Source of the DNA: Sphaerisporangium fuscum
Lineage (GTDB): Bacteria; Actinomycetota; Actinomycetes; Streptosporangiales; Streptosporangiaceae
Assembly: GCF_018531465.1 (NCBI RefSeq)
Contig: NZ_JAHDTF010000011.1
Location: 186,001-250,000 of the forward strand
DNA: 64,000 nucleotides
Direction of reading: 5' to 3'
In this document: one piece after another, positions 61,225-64,000 of the stretch
Position numbering within the stretch: the stretch's first letter is position 1
Layout: each line of letters opens with the position of its first letter
Made by a program: the position numbers and the translations under genes
Notes under the pieces: model-generated
What the model was told of the DNA's origin: nothing
The model's database searches: none
The model's input: the letters and a program-made list of their open reading frames with translations, nothing else

Positions 61225-62637
61225 CTAAAGGACGTCCCTCGATGCAGGGGCGCCGACCGGAAGGGGGGCGGAGTCCGGCTCTGGCCGGCGCCGGCTCAGC
61301 AGCCAGTAGGCCACCGCCAGAACGGCGAGAGCCGGCACACCCACCATGCACGCCATCCGCATGTCAGGGACGAAGACGCCGGTGGCGTACACCGACAGCA
61401 GTGCCGCGATGCCGAGCAGGGGGACGAGTCGCCCGCCGCGCAGGCGCATGGTGGACGGCGGCCGGTTCGCGTCCCGCCGGAACACCAGCAAGGTGACCAG
61501 GATGGTGACCCATACGGCGATGAGGCCGAATATGCCCAGCGACATCAGGATGGAGAACACCCGCGCCCCGAACAGGGCGGTCAGGCCGGCGGTCGCGAGG
61601 AAACCGAGCGAGGAGACCAGGACGGCGGTCCGGGGGACGCCGCGTGCGGTCGTTCTGCCCAGCGCGGCCGGTGCCAGCCGGTCGCCGCCCAGGGAATGCA
61701 GCATCCGGGCCGCGGCGTAGAGGTTGGCGTTCAAGGCCGACAGCGCGGTCACCAGGATGACGAAATTGGTGATCGAGGCGGCGGCCGGGATGCCCGCGGC
61801 GGCGAACATCATCACGAACGGACTGGCCGTCACGCCGTGGTGCGAGGCCAGATCGCGCCACGGCGTGACGGCCAGCATCACCGCGATGGCTCCGAGGTAG
61901 AACAAGGTCAGCCGGAGGATCAGCGAGCGCAGTGCACCGCGTAGCGAGGCACCCGGCTCCCTGGCCTCCGGAGCCGTGATCGCGACCAGTTCCACGCCGG
62001 CGAAGCTGAACAGGACGATAGCCATGACCAGCCACACGGCGAGGCCGCCCTGCGGCAGGAATCCGCCCTGGGAGACCCAGTTCCCCACACCGGTCGCCGG
62101 TCGCCCTGGGAGGCCGAAGACGATGAGGACGCCGCCGATGCCGATGAAGGCGATGACCGCGGACGCCTTGACCGTGCTCAGCACCGACTCCGCCGAGCCG
62201 AAGGACCCCACTGTCGTCACGTTGACGGCGGTGACCGCGGCGGCGAGGGCCAGGACGGTCAGCGGCAGGGGGATCTGCGGCCACCAGAAGCGCAGGTAGA
62301 TGGCCGCGGCGACGACCTCGCTGCCGATGGCGACGATCAGGGCGAGCCAGTAGATGTAGCGCACCGCGAACCCGGCGAACGGGCCGAGGTAGCGGGTGGC
62401 GATGGCGCCGAAGGAGCCTCGCACGGGCATGGCGCTGACCATCTCGCCGAGGGCGAAGGCCACCGTCAGCGCGATGAGGGCGCCGGCGAGGTAGCTGATG
62501 AGGACGCCGGGGCCGGCGACGGCGATGGCCGACCCGGCGCCGAGGAACAGGCCCGTGCCCAGCGCGGAGCCCAGTCCGAGCAGCGCCATCTGGCGGCGGC
62601 TCAGCGCCCTGTGCAGGTCGTGGTGTCGTTCCTTCAT
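61225..62637 (-). CDS. APC-family amino-acid permease
   Basis: This 470-residue transporter has about 12 transmembrane helices. LGLGSALGTGLFLGAGSAI (helix 1, unwound GTG), VLFSFAGVELVAITAPEAREP and NANLYAAARMLHSLGGDRLAP are the hallmarks of the AAT/GABA-permease group. ATG 62637 overlaps by 4 bases the stop of the kynureninase relic (ATGA), so it was once in an operand of tryptophan breakdown; uptake of tryptophan or kynurenine would fit but is inferred. Confidence 0.9.
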   Translation of the reverse strand: MKERHHDLHRALSRRQMALLGLGSALGTGLFLGAGSAIAVAGPGVLISYLAGALIALTVAFALGEMVSAMPVRGSFGAIATRYLGPFAGFAVRYIYWLALIVAIGSEVVAAAIYLRFWWPQIPLPLTVLALAAAVTAVNVTTVGSFGSAESVLSTVKASAVIAFIGIGGVLIVFGLPGRPATGVGNWVSQGGFLPQGGLAVWLVMAIVLFSFAGVELVAITAPEAREPGASLRGALRSLILRLTLFYLGAIAVMLAVTPWRDLASHHGVTASPFVMMFAAAGIPAAASITNFVILVTALSALNANLYAAARMLHSLGGDRLAPAALGRTTARGVPRTAVLVSSLGFLATAGLTALFGARVFSILMSLGIFGLIAVWVTILVTLLVFRRDANRPPSTMRLRGGRLVPLLGIAALLSVYATGVFVPDMRMACMVGVPALAVLAVAYWLLSRRRPEPDSAPLPVGAPASRDVL

Positions 62638-63060
62638 GTCGGGACCTCCGTCGCGAGTACCGGTGCGCGGCCCGGCGCCGCCCACAGTTCGGTGGAGCTC
62701 GTCGACAGTGGAGAAAGGTCCGGGCGGACCCCGTCCGGAGCGCGGAAGCCGACGATGACGCCGTCGTCGATCAGGATGTCGGCGAAGTCCGCGGCCTTCG
62801 GATGCGACACCGTGACCTGTCCACCGCGTGCCGGGTCCCGCCGCAGTGAGGTGAGGGTGAATCCGAGGGGCGCGAGCCATTCGTCGTACAGGGCGACGGC
62901 CACCCCGGTGAGGGCGGCGGGCTTGGCGCGGACGCGTCCGATCCCTGCCTCCTCCAGCATTCCACGCCGCCGGCCACTCCCATGAGCCCGGTGACGGCCG
63001 GGGTACAGGAGAGCATGCTACCGATGCCGGGATCCGCCTGGTAGGCCGGACCATGGCGGA
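62634..63060 (-). pseudogene. Truncated, frameshifted kynureninase
   Basis: The 3' part reads EMLEEAGIGRVRAKPAALTG, RRDPARGGQVTVSHPKAADF and GVIVGFRAPDGVRPDLSPL, the C-terminal domain of kynureninase. Just upstream the adjacent frame gives DPGIGSMLSCTPAVTGLMGVAGGVE. The two join at about 62958, where one base is missing. Nothing of the first 270 residues, including the PLP lysine, is found. The gene is inactive but keeps an ATGA overlap with the permease gene. Confidence 0.72.
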
Positions 63061-63398
63061 ACCGTCCGCCGTGCTCATGATCGACCGCGTCGTGCGCGCC
63101 GCGATGTCGGTGGTGGACGGCCGTCCCGGTGGTACGGCGTGTGCGGGCCCGGGGTCACAGTCCGAGGTCGCTCAGGCCCGGGTGGTCCGTGAAGATCACC
63201 AAGGTGTGACCACCAAGACCGAACCATCATGCGCCGGACGCACGGCCGAGCCGGCTTCATGCTGCTTCGCCGCCGTGTGTTCCTTCCCTAACGCTCCGTC
63301 ACCATCGGAAGAGAGGCAGCGTCGATCACTGGCCGGGCCCTGTCGTCCGGATTCGGCCCTTCATATGCGAGTAGGGCTCATGTATGGTCGCTGGCACT
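63061..63398. other. Non-coding gap
   Basis: No supported gene in about 340 bases. Open frames on both strands lack family motifs. The last 40 bases contain TATGGT (63382-63387) about 12 bases before ATG 63399, which could be the -10 element of a leaderless transcript. Confidence 0.5.
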
Positions 63399-64000
63399 AT
63401 GAGGAACCGCTGGTTGTCGCCGATCGCCGTCGTGGTGCTGGCCGCCGTCATCGTGCTGGGAGCGGTGTTCGACCCGTCGGGACTGGCCGCTCCGTACACG
63501 TGGACGGGAGCCGACCTGCTACCCGTCGCCGGACTCTGGCAGGTGGCCGCGCCGGCCGTCTATGTGCCGCTGCTGCTGGCCGGGGTCGGGGTGTTGACGT
63601 GGGTGGTCGCGTGCGGGAACGCCCCGTTGCGTACGGCGCTGCTGGTGTGGGGCGCGGTGGTGTGGTCCGCCATGGCGGCCAAGCTGGGGATGTCGCTGGT
63701 GATGGCCTTCGGCGACGTGGTCTACTTGACATGGTCGACCGGCTTCACCGGCGTCAAGGCGGCGGTCTTCGGCCTGCCGGTCCTGGCGGCCACCTGGCTC
63801 ACGCAGCTCCTGCGCCGCCGCCTCACCTCACCCCCTTCTAGCTCGACCGCATCGTCCTCACCAGGGGCGGGCACTGAGCCCGCTGTGGCCTCGGTGTCGT
63901 TATTCCCGCCGGCTTCGGGGCCGGTGGCGGCGGGGGTGGCCGTGGTCTTGGGTGCGTTGGTGGGTGGAGTGTGGTGGGGCGGTTCACCCGTCGGGTACGC
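63399..64000 (+). CDS. N-terminal part of a multi-helix membrane protein
   Basis: An open frame of 200 codons runs from ATG 63399 to the window edge. It has hydrophobic segments at about 8-24 (IAVVVLAAVIVLGAV), 50-70, 78-100 and 120-140, a Ser/Pro/Thr-rich loop (about 146-166), then another helix (GVAVVLGALVGGVWW). Family not recognised; the topology fits a large integral membrane protein such as an acyltransferase or sensor. No Shine-Dalgarno is visible. Confidence 0.65.
   Translation, partial: MRNRWLSPIAVVVLAAVIVLGAVFDPSGLAAPYTWTGADLLPVAGLWQVAAPAVYVPLLLAGVGVLTWVVACGNAPLRTALLVWGAVVWSAMAAKLGMSLVMAFGDVVYLTWSTGFTGVKAAVFGLPVLAATWLTQLLRRRLTSPPSSSTASSSPGAGTEPAVASVSLFPPASGPVAAGVAVVLGALVGGVWWGGSPVGY

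Overview
The window comes from a very high-GC actinomycete. GTG starts, GTGA/ATGA stop-start overlaps, perfect-stem terminators without U-tracts, an ANTAR regulator, a SigB/SigF-type stress module and the gene mix point to a filamentous actinobacterium, perhaps Streptosporangiales. That placement is inferred from gene style, not from a marker gene.

Region 1 (1-14360), the most interesting part, looks like a ribosomally synthesised peptide (RiPP) gene cluster cut by the left edge. Two overlapping minus-strand genes (10388-10582, 10579-10776) encode 64- and 65-residue peptides with related leaders and Cys-repeat tails: CxxCxxCxxC in one, CxxCxxC in the other. Downstream, after a stem-loop, lie an asparagine-synthetase homologue, a partner protein, a DUF692/MNIO iron oxygenase, a family-4 glycosyltransferase, a second asparagine-synthetase homologue and a methyltransferase. 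Most are coupled by 4-base stop/start overlaps. Divergently, a second glycosyltransferase and a NodU/CmcH-type carbamoyltransferase are read on the plus strand. At the left edge are two 2-oxoglutarate/Fe(II)-oxygenase-like genes. At least five of the enzymes end in a similar short winged-helix-like segment (PqqD/RRE-like), as if each carried its own leader-peptide reader. The predicted product is a Cys-oxidised, glycosylated and possibly carbamoylated and methylated peptide. I do not recognise it as a described cluster.

Region 2 (14559-30000) holds a PP2C-like phosphatase, a polyketide-cyclase-fold protein, decayed kinase genes, an alpha/beta hydrolase, a TetR/MFS efflux pair, a proline-catabolism operon (putB-pruA) with a divergent PucR-type regulator, a GH16 glycosidase, a MarR/SDR pair, an SGNH hydrolase and an NAD(P)-binding protein. 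Region 3 (28253-36668) is one minus-strand catabolic operon: NCS1 permease, HyuA-like hydantoinase/oxoprolinase subunit, three DUF917 proteins, an SDR-like protein and a PucR-type regulator. It probably imports and opens a small cyclic N-heterocycle.

Region 4 (36885-43150) has a family-4 glycosyltransferase and a partner-switching stress module (SpoIIE phosphatase, GAF-ANTAR, STAS, SigB/F sigma factor, RsbW-like kinase). It is followed by NDH-2, small membrane and coiled proteins, a degenerate M48-like protein and an ABC exporter. Region 5 (50139-64000) is accessory. It holds a DUF6461 protein, a penicillin-binding-like serine hydrolase, a tRNA-Pro 3' remnant, XRE/SDR and AraC/membrane pairs, a carboxylesterase, relics of IS701, IS630, thiC, a pentapeptide-repeat gene and kynureninase, a TetR regulator with two clear operators, and an amino-acid permease. 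It ends in a membrane protein cut by the right edge.
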